From: Marinobacter xestospongiae
GTDB lineage: Bacteria > Pseudomonadota > Gammaproteobacteria > Pseudomonadales > Oleiphilaceae
Direction of reading: 5' to 3'
DNA length: 64,000 nucleotides
Assembly (NCBI RefSeq): GCF_023156385.1
Contig: NZ_JAKZAK010000001.1
Location: 62,001-126,000 of the forward strand
Shown here: piece by piece, positions 55,542 to 63,251 of the stretch
Layout: every line of letters begins with the position of its first letter
Position numbering within the stretch: the stretch's first letter is position 1
The notes under the pieces: model-generated
Databases searched by the model: none
What the model saw: only the letters and a program-made list of their open reading frames with translations
What the model was told of the DNA's origin: nothing
Translations under genes and position numbers: made by a program

Positions 55542-57007
55542 GACACCTCGATCATCCGAACGGTGCCGTCCGGCAGCACCTCGCTGGTCTGCGGGTCGGG
55601 CTCATCCATGAACAGCCCGACCAGCGCCAGGATCACCAGGGCAAATCCCCCCAGCACCACAAAGAACAGGGCCGGAGACACCAGGGACAGCACCAGCAGA
55701 AACACCACCCCGCCAACATTACCGTAGGCGCCGGCCATGCCGGCCACCTGTCCGGTCAGCCGCCGTTTGACCAGGGGCACTGACGCATAGACCGCACCAC
55801 AGCCGGCCTGCACGAACACCGAACAGAACAGCACCAGGGCCACCGCCAGCACCAGCGGCCAGTCACTGGTGATCTGGCCCATCAGCAGGTAGCCCACGGC
55901 AATACCGGCCAGGGTGACCAGGGTGGTGAGCTTGCGGCCCCAGCGGTCGGCGACATAGCCGCCGCCGGGGCGACCCACCAGGTTCATCAGCGCGAAACTG
56001 CCCCCCAGCAAGCCAGCCAGAACCGGAGAAATATCAAAGGTGTCAAGGAAGTACAGCGGCAGCATGGACACCACCGCCAGTTCCGAGCCAAAACTGGCCA
56101 TGTAGGTCAGGTTGAGCAGCGCCACCTGTTTGAAGGGGTAGCGGTCAAAGGCCGGCACCGGCTGGCGGAAAACGTGGCCGTTAACCTGCCAGATGCGCAG
56201 GAACTGGCCCGCCATCATGATCGTGACCAGGGCGTAGAGCAGGTAACTGGTGGTGGCATCCAGCATGGCCAGGTTGGCCGGGCCGAGTTTCCAGACAATC
56301 AGGGCGAGGGCGATGAAAAGCGGCAGGTTCATCAGCCCGTAGAGCACAAAATCCCCCCGGCTGGTGACCTCCATGGCGCCGCCTTTCTTTGGCTTGAAGT
56401 AGGTCGACCCTTTGGGGGTATCGCGGGCCAGCAGGTAGAACACGCCAGCGTAGAGGATGGCAATAACACCGGTGCAGGCGATGGCGTAGCGCCAGCCCGC
56501 GTCACCGCCGAACGCCAGGGCCAGGGCGGGCAGTGACAAGCCGGCAAAGGCGGCTCCGAAGTTGCCCCAGCCACCGTAGATACCTTCCGCCAGTCCCAGC
56601 TCCCGCGCCGGGTACCATTCGCTGATCAAACGAATGCCCACCACAAATCCGGCGCCAACAAAGCCCAGGAGGAAGCGGCTGATGGCCAGTTGCTGGAAGC
56701 TGGTGGCCATGGCAAAACCCAGGCAGATAACGCCGGACACCGCCAGCACCAGGGCATAGACCCGTCGTGGGCCGAGCGTGTCCACCAGCATGCCGATCAG
56801 GATGCGGGCCGGGATGGTGAGGGCGACATTGAGCAGCAGCAGGGTATTGACCTCGGCGTCGCTGAGGCTGAACTGCTCCCGCAGTGTGGCCATCAACGGA
56901 GCGTGGTTAAACCACACCAGAAAGCTGATAAAGAAGGCCATCCAGCTGAGGTGGAGGATGCGGGTTTTGCCCTGAAATGAGAGCAGTCGGAAGGACGGAT
57001 CGGACAT
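55538..57007 (-). CDS. narK: Nitrate/nitrite transporter (NarK/NasA-like MFS)
   Basis: A 489-residue major-facilitator protein with twelve helices or slightly more. The first helix WMAFFISFLVWFNHAPLM and the nitrate signature regions (GAGFVVGIRLISEWYPARELGLAEGIYGGWGNFGAAF and GGSFALMNLVGRPGGGYVADRWGRK) are typical of NarK/NasA transporters. It could import nitrate for assimilation or exchange it for nitrite; no nitrate-reductase genes lie in the window to decide. The kinase/phosphatase gene overlaps its end. Confidence 0.92.
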   Translation of the reverse strand: MSDPSFRLLSFQGKTRILHLSWMAFFISFLVWFNHAPLMATLREQFSLSDAEVNTLLLLNVALTIPARILIGMLVDTLGPRRVYALVLAVSGVICLGFAMATSFQQLAISRFLLGFVGAGFVVGIRLISEWYPARELGLAEGIYGGWGNFGAAFAGLSLPALALAFGGDAGWRYAIACTGVIAILYAGVFYLLARDTPKGSTYFKPKKGGAMEVTSRGDFVLYGLMNLPLFIALALIVWKLGPANLAMLDATTSYLLYALVTIMMAGQFLRIWQVNGHVFRQPVPAFDRYPFKQVALLNLTYMASFGSELAVVSMLPLYFLDTFDISPVLAGLLGGSFALMNLVGRPGGGYVADRWGRKLTTLVTLAGIAVGYLLMGQITSDWPLVLAVALVLFCSVFVQAGCGAVYASVPLVKRRLTGQVAGMAGAYGNVGGVVFLLVLSLVSPALFFVVLGGFALVILALVGLFMDEPDPQTSEVLPDGTVRMIEVS

Positions 57008-57367
57008 GAAGGGGACCTGTTCTGACGCGTTGGATGCAGTCCGCCGGGCCGACCTTCACCGGTGTGTTGCCATTGCGCGGGCAGTCTGGCTCTCCGTCAG
57101 GAAGCATCAAGTGCGGGCAGGGGCGATCACAGTGGGAGAAGATCAGCAGTGACGTCATTGCCAGCAGCCGTATCGGACAGAAGTAACACTCTGGCCCCGT
57201 CAAGCAAGGGGCGTACCAGTCGTCGACAGTGCTGGGACATGCCCGCTCAGGTCAGGTGGGTAGCGGGCATGGGCTACTGATAAGGTGTGGCGAGGGCTGG
57301 GGCGGGTGCACCATTCTCAGGCATCGCGGTTGGATACGGCTGAAAATGGTGCGTTGGTTGCGGGCGC
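57008..57367. other. Intergenic region with hairpin downstream of channel gene
   Basis: No gene is seen. 57308-57320 (GCACCATTCTCAG) pairs with 57340-57352 at 12 of 13 positions around a 19-base loop, 16 bases past the channel gene stop; it lacks a T-tract. The 5' part must contain the narK promoter, but I could not identify an FNR or NarL site with confidence. Confidence 0.45.
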
Positions 57368-58195
57368 TCAGGAGCGCTTCTGCTCACGCATCATTTCGGT
57401 CAGTTCATTGAGCTGGGCCTGCATGGCCACCAACCGGCGGGCCATCTCGTCCCGCTCGTCGTGGGCCTTCTGGGCCTGTTTGGCATTCTGTTCCTCGCTC
57501 ATGACTTCGAGGATGGCCCCCACCATCATGTTGAGGAAGACAAATGCGGTCAGGAAGATGAACGTCAGGTAGTACATCCAGCTGAGTGGGTAGACGTCCA
57601 TGGTGGCGTACATCACATCGGTCCAGTCCTCAAAGGTGGCCACCCGGAACAGGGTCAGCATGGACACCGCCACATCGCCCCACAGGGTATCGTCGATATC
57701 AGCGAAGAACATCGCCCCCATGGCGGCATAGATGTAGAAAATGATGAACATCAGCAGGGCGATGTAGCCCATGCGGGGAATGGCCTTGAGCAGAGAATTG
57801 ATCAGGAACCGAAGCTCAGGCACCACCGACACCAGTCGCAGCACCCGGAAAACCCGCAGTAGCCGGCCCAGCAGCACCGCTTCGGAGTTGTCCAGTGGGA
57901 TCAGGCTGCCGATCACCACCAGGGTGTCGAACAGGTTCCAGCCATCCAGCAGGAAACGCTTCTTGTCGGGGTACACCGCGAAGCGGAACAGGATCTCCAC
58001 CAGGAAAAACACGGTGATGCCGTTATCCAGAATCGTCAGTATGTCCGCGACCAGCGGTGGAATCTCATAGGTTTTGGCGCCGATGGTCAGCGCCGACAGA
58101 ATGATGATGGTGATAACAGTGCCCTGGAACAGCCGGCTGGATTCAATCCGTCGCAGCTGTTCGAGGGCGGAAAATCGGCTCAGATCCGACGACAT
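57368..58195 (-). CDS. Bacterial voltage-gated cation channel with acidic filter
   Basis: A 275-residue six-helix channel of the BacNav/NaChBac class. S4 carries four arginines three apart (R111, R114, R117, R120 in RLLRVFRVLRLV). The pore filter is T187-F-E-D-W-T-D193, flanked by FRVA and VMYATMD; S6 ends FVFLNMMVGAILEVMSEEQN and a C-terminal coiled coil (about 230-272) would tetramerise it. Classic sodium channels have TLESWSM. The filter here has acidic residues at the positions mutated in the engineered calcium-selective CavAb (TLDDWSD). It is monocistronic, with 82 bp to the EVE gene upstream. Confidence 0.9.
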   Translation of the reverse strand: MSSDLSRFSALEQLRRIESSRLFQGTVITIIILSALTIGAKTYEIPPLVADILTILDNGITVFFLVEILFRFAVYPDKKRFLLDGWNLFDTLVVIGSLIPLDNSEAVLLGRLLRVFRVLRLVSVVPELRFLINSLLKAIPRMGYIALLMFIIFYIYAAMGAMFFADIDDTLWGDVAVSMLTLFRVATFEDWTDVMYATMDVYPLSWMYYLTFIFLTAFVFLNMMVGAILEVMSEEQNAKQAQKAHDERDEMARRLVAMQAQLNELTEMMREQKRS

Positions 58196-58277
58196 GGGCG
58201 TCTGGTACTCCTGCGGGTCACTGGGGAAGGCTTACGGTCGGGGTGTTATTGACCGGGTGGCAATTCTAGTGCCAAAG

Positions 58278-58739
58278 CTATCCGTTGGGTAGCGCCAGAA
58301 TCGCCTGCCATTCCGCCTCACTGACCGGCATCACCGACAACCGGCTACCATGCCGGACCAGCGGCAGTTCTGCCAGTGCTGGCAGTGATTTGAGCCGGTC
58401 CAGGCTGATCAGTCTGGGGAGCCGGGAGACAAACTGCATGTCCACTGCCTGCCAGCGCGGTTTGTCGCGGGTGCTTTTGGGATCGTGATAGTGGGACTCG
58501 GGGTCGAACTGCAGGGGGTCTGGGTAGGCGGCCCGGACGACCCGCACGATGCCGGCAATACCGATGTGCTTGCAGCTGGAGTGATACAGGAACACCTCGT
58601 CCCCCTCGGCCATCTGTGCAAGGAAGTTCCGGGCCTGGTAATTGCGCACGCCGTCCCATGGAATGAAGCCTTCGGGATCGCGGGCGAAATCGTCGATGCC
58701 GCACTCGGAAGGTTCGGATTTGATCAGCCACTTTGCCAT
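58278..58739 (-). CDS. EVE domain protein
   Basis: A 153-residue single-domain EVE (PUA-like) protein: MAKWLIKSEPSECGIDDF at the start, WDGVRNYQARNFLAQM, GDEVFLYHSSCKHIGIAGIVRV and DPKSTRDKPRWQAVDMQFV, all highly typical. EVE domains bind modified nucleic-acid bases and appear in modification-dependent restriction and RNA-related proteins; the stand-alone bacterial form has no settled role. It starts after a short gap from the membrane-protein gene on the same strand. Confidence 0.93.
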   Translation of the reverse strand: MAKWLIKSEPSECGIDDFARDPEGFIPWDGVRNYQARNFLAQMAEGDEVFLYHSSCKHIGIAGIVRVVRAAYPDPLQFDPESHYHDPKSTRDKPRWQAVDMQFVSRLPRLISLDRLKSLPALAELPLVRHGSRLSVMPVSEAEWQAILALPNG

Positions 58740-58809
58740 CTGGAGTCTCCTGAAAACGGCACAGCGGCCATTCTACCAACACCGCCATGACGCCGGTATG
58801 GCGACCGGA

Positions 58810-59256
58810 TTACCAGATCGCCAACAGGGCGCCCACCCCCAACACCGCCGCACCACCCACCTCGGCGACGATCAGCAACCCCATGAACAGCGGCGTGACC
58901 CAGCCAGGTAGGTGCAGGCGCCCCAGTTGATGGGGTTTGCGCAACTGGTTGCTGGTGTCATTGAGCAGCCCATGCACGATGTAGGTGACGATCGCGAAAC
59001 TAAAGAACGCCAGTGCCGCCAATGCCGCGAGCGCATCCACCAGATCCGGGAACACACTGAGCCGGGCGAAGTACGCCAGCAGCAGGGCGGCGAAGGCATA
59101 CATCAGCGAGCTGCGATGGGCGACGTTGACATAGACCGGAGCGCTGGCGTTGGCGCTGGTGGCCATGCAGCGATACTTCCAGATGCCGGTCAGCAGGCCG
59201 GTCATGAAGAACGCAAAGGCGGCGGTGATGCAGAGTTTCTCAGCCAGGGTCAGCAT
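58810..59256 (-). CDS. Hypothetical four-helix membrane protein
   Basis: A 148-residue protein with four predicted transmembrane helices (about 8-24, 48-66, 72-95, 118-146), a pattern of small residues and a loop with HGLLNDTSNQLRKPHQLGR. I recall similar unnamed proteins in Marinobacter-like genomes but cannot assign a function. It is transcribed away from nrdD. Confidence 0.75.
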   Translation of the reverse strand: MLTLAEKLCITAAFAFFMTGLLTGIWKYRCMATSANASAPVYVNVAHRSSLMYAFAALLLAYFARLSVFPDLVDALAALAALAFFSFAIVTYIVHGLLNDTSNQLRKPHQLGRLHLPGWVTPLFMGLLIVAEVGGAAVLGVGALLAIW

Positions 59257-59364
59257 GGTGATTCCTTATTATTGGGAGCGGGTATGGTAACCCGGCGGAG
59301 GTGAGGAACCCTTCTCATCGGTGACGGAGTGTCACGGGCTGAGGAGCGAGTCGATGCGGTCGGT

Positions 59365-59378
59365 TTGAGAATTGTCAA
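59365..59378 (+). promoter_or_regulatory. FNR/Anr-like box upstream of nrdD
   Basis: TTGAGAATTGTCAA is a perfect dyad matching the FNR/Anr consensus TTGATNNNNATCAA except for the fifth base of each half. It lies 78-91 bases before the nrdD start, as expected for activation without oxygen, and it touches the first NrdR box. Confidence 0.7.
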
Positions 59379-59424
59379 AGTCTATGTTGTGTTCGATGGT
59401 ATCTTAAGGCACAACATATAGTAT
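59377..59424 (+). promoter_or_regulatory. Pair of NrdR boxes upstream of nrdD
   Basis: Two 16-bp sites, AAAGTCTATGTTGTGT (59377-59392, 11/16 to consensus by my count) and GCACAACATATAGTAT (59409-59424, 13/16), are 32 bp apart centre to centre, three helical turns. This arrangement is the hallmark of NrdR repression of ribonucleotide reductase genes; NrdR responds to ATP/dATP. Confidence 0.75.
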
Positions 59425-59455
59425 TTTCGGAAGAGCATTGGCAGGAGGCATAGGC

Positions 59456-61165
59456 ATGAATCACCCCCGGGGCGGCAGTCTGGACACCGGAGCAACCATT
59501 CGAGAGTACCTGGACCGCAGTGACTGGCGGGTCAACGCCAACGCCAACCAGGGCTATTCTCTCGGCGGGCTGATCCTCAACACCGCGGGCAAGGTGGTTG
59601 CCAACTACTGGCTGAACGAGGTCTATTCACCGGAGATTGGTGAGGCCCATCGCCAGGCGGATCTGCATATCCACGACCTTGATATGCTCAGTGGCTACTG
59701 CGCGGGCTGGTCGTTGCGCCAGCTATTGCATGAGGGACTGAATGGCGTGCCCGGCAAGGTGGAGGCAGCACCGCCGAAGCACCTGTCCAGTGCCATCGGC
59801 CAGATGGTGAACTTCCTGGGCACGCTGCAGAACGAATGGGCCGGCGCCCAGGCCTTCAGCTCCTTCGATACCTACCTGGCACCGTTCGTCCGCAAAGATC
59901 GGCTTTGTTATGCGGAAGTGCGCCAGGCCATGCAGGAGTTTGTCTACAACCTCAATGTGCCGTCCCGGTGGGGGACGCAGACGCCGTTCACCAACGTGAC
60001 GTTTGACTGGGTCTGCCCGGAGGACCTGAAGGACCAGGTGCCGGTGATTGCCGGCGAGGAAATGCCTTTCCACTACGGCGAACTGCAGGCCGAGATGGAC
60101 GTGATCAACCGGGCCTACATCGATGTGATGACGTCCGGCGACAGCAAGGGGCGGGTGTTCACCTTTCCCATCCCCACCTACAACATCACCCCAGAGTTTG
60201 ATTGGAGCTCTGACAATGCCCACCGGCTGTTCGCTATGACGGCCCGCTATGGTTTGCCTTACTTCCAGAACTTCCTCAACTCGGACCTGGAGCCGAACAT
60301 GGTGCGTTCCATGTGCTGTCGATTGCAGCTGGACTTGCGGGAGCTGCTGAAGCGGGGCAATGGGCTGTTCGGCTCGGCGGAGCAGACCGGTTCGCTGGGG
60401 GTGGTCACCATCAACTGCGCCCGCCTTGGCTATCTGTATGCCGGGCAGACAGAGGCACTGTTTGAACGCCTGGATCAGTTGCTTGAACTGGCGCGGGAGA
60501 GCCTTGAACGCAAGCGCGAAGTGATTGCCCGGCTGATGGATGAAGGCCTGTTTCCCTATAGCCGGCGGTATCTGGGGACGCTGCGCAATCACTTCTCCAC
60601 CATTGGCGTGAATGGGCTCAATGAAATGATCCGCAATTTCACTGCCGATCAGGACGACATCACCAGTGCTCAGGGACAGGCTTTTGCCCTGGCGTTGCTG
60701 GATCATGTCCGCCATCGCATGCAGGCATTCCAGGAACACACCGGCAACCTCTACAACCTGGAGGCAACACCGGCGGAGGGCACCACCTACCGGTTTGCCC
60801 GCGAGGACCGCAAGCGGTTTGCCGACATACTCCAGGCGGGCACGGCGGATGCTCCCTACTACACCAACTCCAGCCAGCTGCCGGTGGGTTACACCGATGA
60901 CCCTTTTGAGGCGCTGGAGCTGCAGGATGCGCTGCAGACCCGATACACCGGCGGCACCGTGCTGCATCTATACCTGCGTGAGCGTATCAGCGATGCCGAC
61001 ACCTGCGCCCGCTTTGTACGGCGGGTACTGGAGAACCACCGGCTGCCGTACATCACCGTGACGCCGACATTCTCCATCTGCCCTCTCCATGGCTATCTGG
61101 ATGGCGAACACGAATTCTGCCCCCGCTGCGACGAGGCGTTGCTGGCGGAGCAGGCCCGGGCCTGA
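59456..61165 (+). CDS. nrdD: Class III anaerobic ribonucleotide reductase, catalytic part lacking glycyl-radical tail
   Basis: A 569-residue NrdD, reducing ribonucleoside triphosphates to deoxy forms without oxygen. Seen: an early active-site cysteine C82 in GYCAGWSL, the thiyl-type C287/C288 in NMVRSMCCRLQ, SLGVVTINCARLGY, and a zinc-type end SICPLHGYLDGEHEFCPRCDEAL. The protein stops there: the RVxGY glycyl-radical loop that should follow is encoded by the next gene. There is no N-terminal ATP-cone. ATG 59456 follows CAGGAGG. It is controlled by FNR- and NrdR-like sites. The usual family length is about 600-750. Confidence 0.93.
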   Translation: MNHPRGGSLDTGATIREYLDRSDWRVNANANQGYSLGGLILNTAGKVVANYWLNEVYSPEIGEAHRQADLHIHDLDMLSGYCAGWSLRQLLHEGLNGVPGKVEAAPPKHLSSAIGQMVNFLGTLQNEWAGAQAFSSFDTYLAPFVRKDRLCYAEVRQAMQEFVYNLNVPSRWGTQTPFTNVTFDWVCPEDLKDQVPVIAGEEMPFHYGELQAEMDVINRAYIDVMTSGDSKGRVFTFPIPTYNITPEFDWSSDNAHRLFAMTARYGLPYFQNFLNSDLEPNMVRSMCCRLQLDLRELLKRGNGLFGSAEQTGSLGVVTINCARLGYLYAGQTEALFERLDQLLELARESLERKREVIARLMDEGLFPYSRRYLGTLRNHFSTIGVNGLNEMIRNFTADQDDITSAQGQAFALALLDHVRHRMQAFQEHTGNLYNLEATPAEGTTYRFAREDRKRFADILQAGTADAPYYTNSSQLPVGYTDDPFEALELQDALQTRYTGGTVLHLYLRERISDADTCARFVRRVLENHRLPYITVTPTFSICPLHGYLDGEHEFCPRCDEALLAEQARA

Positions 61166-61211
61166 CTGGCCTTCCCACCCAAACGATCCACCAAATCAAA
61201 GGAGTACCACC

Positions 61212-61352
61212 ATGAACCAGAAACCTGAACCGTCCCGTCGTCAGCGCTGTGAAGTCTGGACCCGAGTTATGGGTTACCACCGCCCGGTCACCTCCTTCAA
61301 CCACGGCAAGCGCTCGGAGCATCGTGAGCGGAAACCCTTCCGGGCGTCATGA
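61212..61352 (+). CDS. Separate 46-residue glycyl-radical peptide of class III ribonucleotide reductase
   Basis: A 46-codon gene with its own ribosome-binding site (AAAGGAG, 8 bases before ATG). The product contains C13, then EVWTRVMGYHRPVTSFNHGK, which is the extreme C-terminus of NrdD: G21 in RVMGY is the expected radical glycine, activated by NrdG. It starts 46 bp after the nrdD stop, and its stop overlaps the nrdG start (ATGA). By analogy with YfiD and pyruvate formate-lyase, it would dock on the truncated NrdD to complete the active site. The alternative, a sequencing frameshift, is unlikely given the spacing and signals. Confidence 0.85.
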   Translation: MNQKPEPSRRQRCEVWTRVMGYHRPVTSFNHGKRSEHRERKPFRAS

Positions 61353-62092
61353 CGGCGCAGGATCTGGCCACGGCGGACGGCAAGCGCTGGTCCGCCGACG
61401 GCTTACGGCTCGGTGGGGTGGTGGCTTTTTCCACCGTCGACTACCCGGGCAAGCTGGCCGCCACGGTGTTTCTGCAGGGCTGTCCGTGGCGTTGTCACTA
61501 CTGCCACAACCCACACCTGATCCCCCGTCGAGCTGACGTTGGGGCACCAGCTTGGGCGGATGTGCGCCGATTGCTGCAACGACGACAGCATCGGCTGGAG
61601 GCGGTGGTGTTCAGCGGTGGCGAGCCATTGTTGCAGCGCGGCCTGGCTGCCGCCATGGCAGAGGTACAGCAGCTTGGCTTCCGGGTGGGAATGCACACCG
61701 GCGCCCCGGACGCCGATCGACTGCAACGGCTTTTGCCCTGGCTGGACTGGGTCGGCCTCGACATCAAGGCGCTGCCGGCCCGCTACCCTGCCATTACCAC
61801 CAGCCGCAGCAGCGGTCCTGCCAGTTGGCGGGCGCTGTCGCTGTTGCTGCAACACGGTCTCGCCTTTGAATGTCGCACCACCTGGCACCCCGAGCTGCAT
61901 TGCGCCGCCTACATCATCAAGCTGGGGGTATGCCTGGCGCAGCAGGGTGTATCCAACTATGCGATCCAGATTGCTGGAACCGATCAGTGCCTGAATCCAC
62001 TGTTGGCCCGTCGCCGGCCCGGTCCGGCGGACCAGGATCAGATCGTTCAGGCTTTGGCGCCTCTGTTTGAGTCTTTTCACCTTCGGAGCTAA
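61349..62092 (+). CDS. nrdG: Anaerobic ribonucleotide reductase activating enzyme
   Basis: A 247-residue radical-SAM enzyme. The cluster motif is C45-x3-C49-x2-C52 (QGCPWRCHYCHNP), followed by VVFSGGEPLLQ and the SAM-binding strands of the activase family; the central part is of the PflA/NrdG type with GLDIKALPARYP. It would generate the glycyl radical on the 46-residue peptide. It overlaps that gene by 4 bp, so both are translationally coupled. Confidence 0.92.
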   Translation: MTAQDLATADGKRWSADGLRLGGVVAFSTVDYPGKLAATVFLQGCPWRCHYCHNPHLIPRRADVGAPAWADVRRLLQRRQHRLEAVVFSGGEPLLQRGLAAAMAEVQQLGFRVGMHTGAPDADRLQRLLPWLDWVGLDIKALPARYPAITTSRSSGPASWRALSLLLQHGLAFECRTTWHPELHCAAYIIKLGVCLAQQGVSNYAIQIAGTDQCLNPLLARRRPGPADQDQIVQALAPLFESFHLRS

Positions 62093-62130
62093 TCAGAGAC
62101 TCCCTGGTCCAATAGGGCGTCCGGGCCTGT

Positions 62131-63183
62131 TCATAGCTCGGGTGACAGCGCCCGAACCCTCAGGGCTTCGGTGGCGGAAAAACGCTGTTCGATCAGCTGA
62201 TCGATGGCGGCCTGTTGGGCTGCCGGCGGCAGTTCGGACTGGCGCAGACGGTTGCGGTCGGCGACAAAGGTGTCCAGGCGTTGCCGCCAGTACTGGCGCT
62301 CGCGATCAAGTTCGGCCAGCCGGGCGGCGGCGTTGTCGCCCAGGGTCTGGGCCCGGAGCTGATAGAGCTCGGCCGGGCTGGCACCCTGGTCCCGAAGTTG
62401 ACGGGTGTGTTGGTACAGCTCGGCGTGGCTGGTGACCCGCTGGCGGAGTTGGCGAAGTTCTGTCGGCAGCGAGTGCTCCAGGGCGGCCAGCGCCTGAGCT
62501 CGCTGGTCCTCTTGTAGGCCAGGGTGTTGAGCGATCTCCATGTAGGTCAGCAGATGTTCGTCCTGGCGGCTCTCCAGCGCGAAGAACGCGCCCTGTTCGT
62601 CGTCGTTGAATTGGGTGCCCCTCAGCGTCTGCAGGTGTTGCTGGCGCTGGCGGAGGGCTTCCAGATCAAATGCCCCTGTGGCCAGCCGCGGCGGTGTTGC
62701 TCCGGCGAGGTCGTCCAGTGCCAGGCGATAGTCAATGTAGCGTGTCAGCAGGTTCCGGGCCTGGGCAAGGGCCTGGGGCTGGTCACCCAGTTCGTCGGAC
62801 AGGGCCTGCTGGATGCGTGTCATGACCAGCTCGAGCGGCTCGTCGGTCAGACCGGCGAGGTAGAAATCAAACAGCCGTCGCATGTCGGGGGTTGGCCGCA
62901 GGTTGCCGTCGCTGTCCACCGCAAGCCGAAAGCGGGGCTGCGCATCAGCCAGGTGCGGGGGCAGTGGTGGCAGCGGCTTAGGCTGCGATGACTGTGGTGA
63001 AGAGGAGACCAGAATCTCGCCGGAAACCCCGGCGCCCTGGCTGATTGGGTGTGCTGGCCTCTCGGTAAGTGGGGAGGAGGATAATGGCACGTTGCCCGGT
63101 TGTGCGGTCTGTTGCAGCCACAGGCCCAGCATCAGACCCAAGCTGGTGACCGTAAGTGCGAGTAGCTGAGTTCGGGTCGGCAT
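62131..63183 (-). CDS. Lipase-specific foldase (Lif)
   Basis: A 350-residue steric chaperone: an N-terminal membrane anchor (about 8-24), a Pro/Ser-rich linker (about 30-78) and a helical folding domain with R102-R-L-F105-D106-F107 (RRLFDFYLAG), the RxxFDY/F motif essential in lipase foldases. It folds the lipase in the periplasm before type II secretion. The lipase gene lies upstream on the same strand, 68 bp away across a strong hairpin, the usual lip-lif order. Confidence 0.92.
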   Translation of the reverse strand: MPTRTQLLALTVTSLGLMLGLWLQQTAQPGNVPLSSSPLTERPAHPISQGAGVSGEILVSSSPQSSQPKPLPPLPPHLADAQPRFRLAVDSDGNLRPTPDMRRLFDFYLAGLTDEPLELVMTRIQQALSDELGDQPQALAQARNLLTRYIDYRLALDDLAGATPPRLATGAFDLEALRQRQQHLQTLRGTQFNDDEQGAFFALESRQDEHLLTYMEIAQHPGLQEDQRAQALAALEHSLPTELRQLRQRVTSHAELYQHTRQLRDQGASPAELYQLRAQTLGDNAAARLAELDRERQYWRQRLDTFVADRNRLRQSELPPAAQQAAIDQLIEQRFSATEALRVRALSPEL

Positions 63184-63197
63184 TGGACGGCTCCTCC

Positions 63198-63222
63198 CCC
63201 CCCGGCCGAAATTGCCGGGGGG
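63198..63222 (-). promoter_or_regulatory. Hairpin between lipase and foldase genes
   Basis: CCCCCCGGC (63198-63206) pairs perfectly with GCCGGGGGG (63214-63222) around a 7-base loop. On the minus strand the sequence beyond it is GGGAGGAGCC, not T-rich, so it likely attenuates or stabilises rather than stops transcription, lowering foldase relative to lipase. The GGAGG next to it is probably the foldase ribosome-binding site. Confidence 0.55.
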
Positions 63223-63251
63223 CTTTGATTATGAGTGGCTCCTTGATGAAC

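Noticed and set aside
54096..55727. A 543-codon open frame antisense to the kinase-phosphatase gene
   Set aside because: Same reason: a shadow of a gene with clear kinase and PP2C motifs.
61163..61215. Split nrdD as a sequencing error or programmed recoding
   Set aside because: The stop is followed by 46 bases including a good ribosome-binding site and ATG, and the second frame overlaps nrdG in an ATGA; a single indel or a selenocysteine codon would not restore a sensible join.
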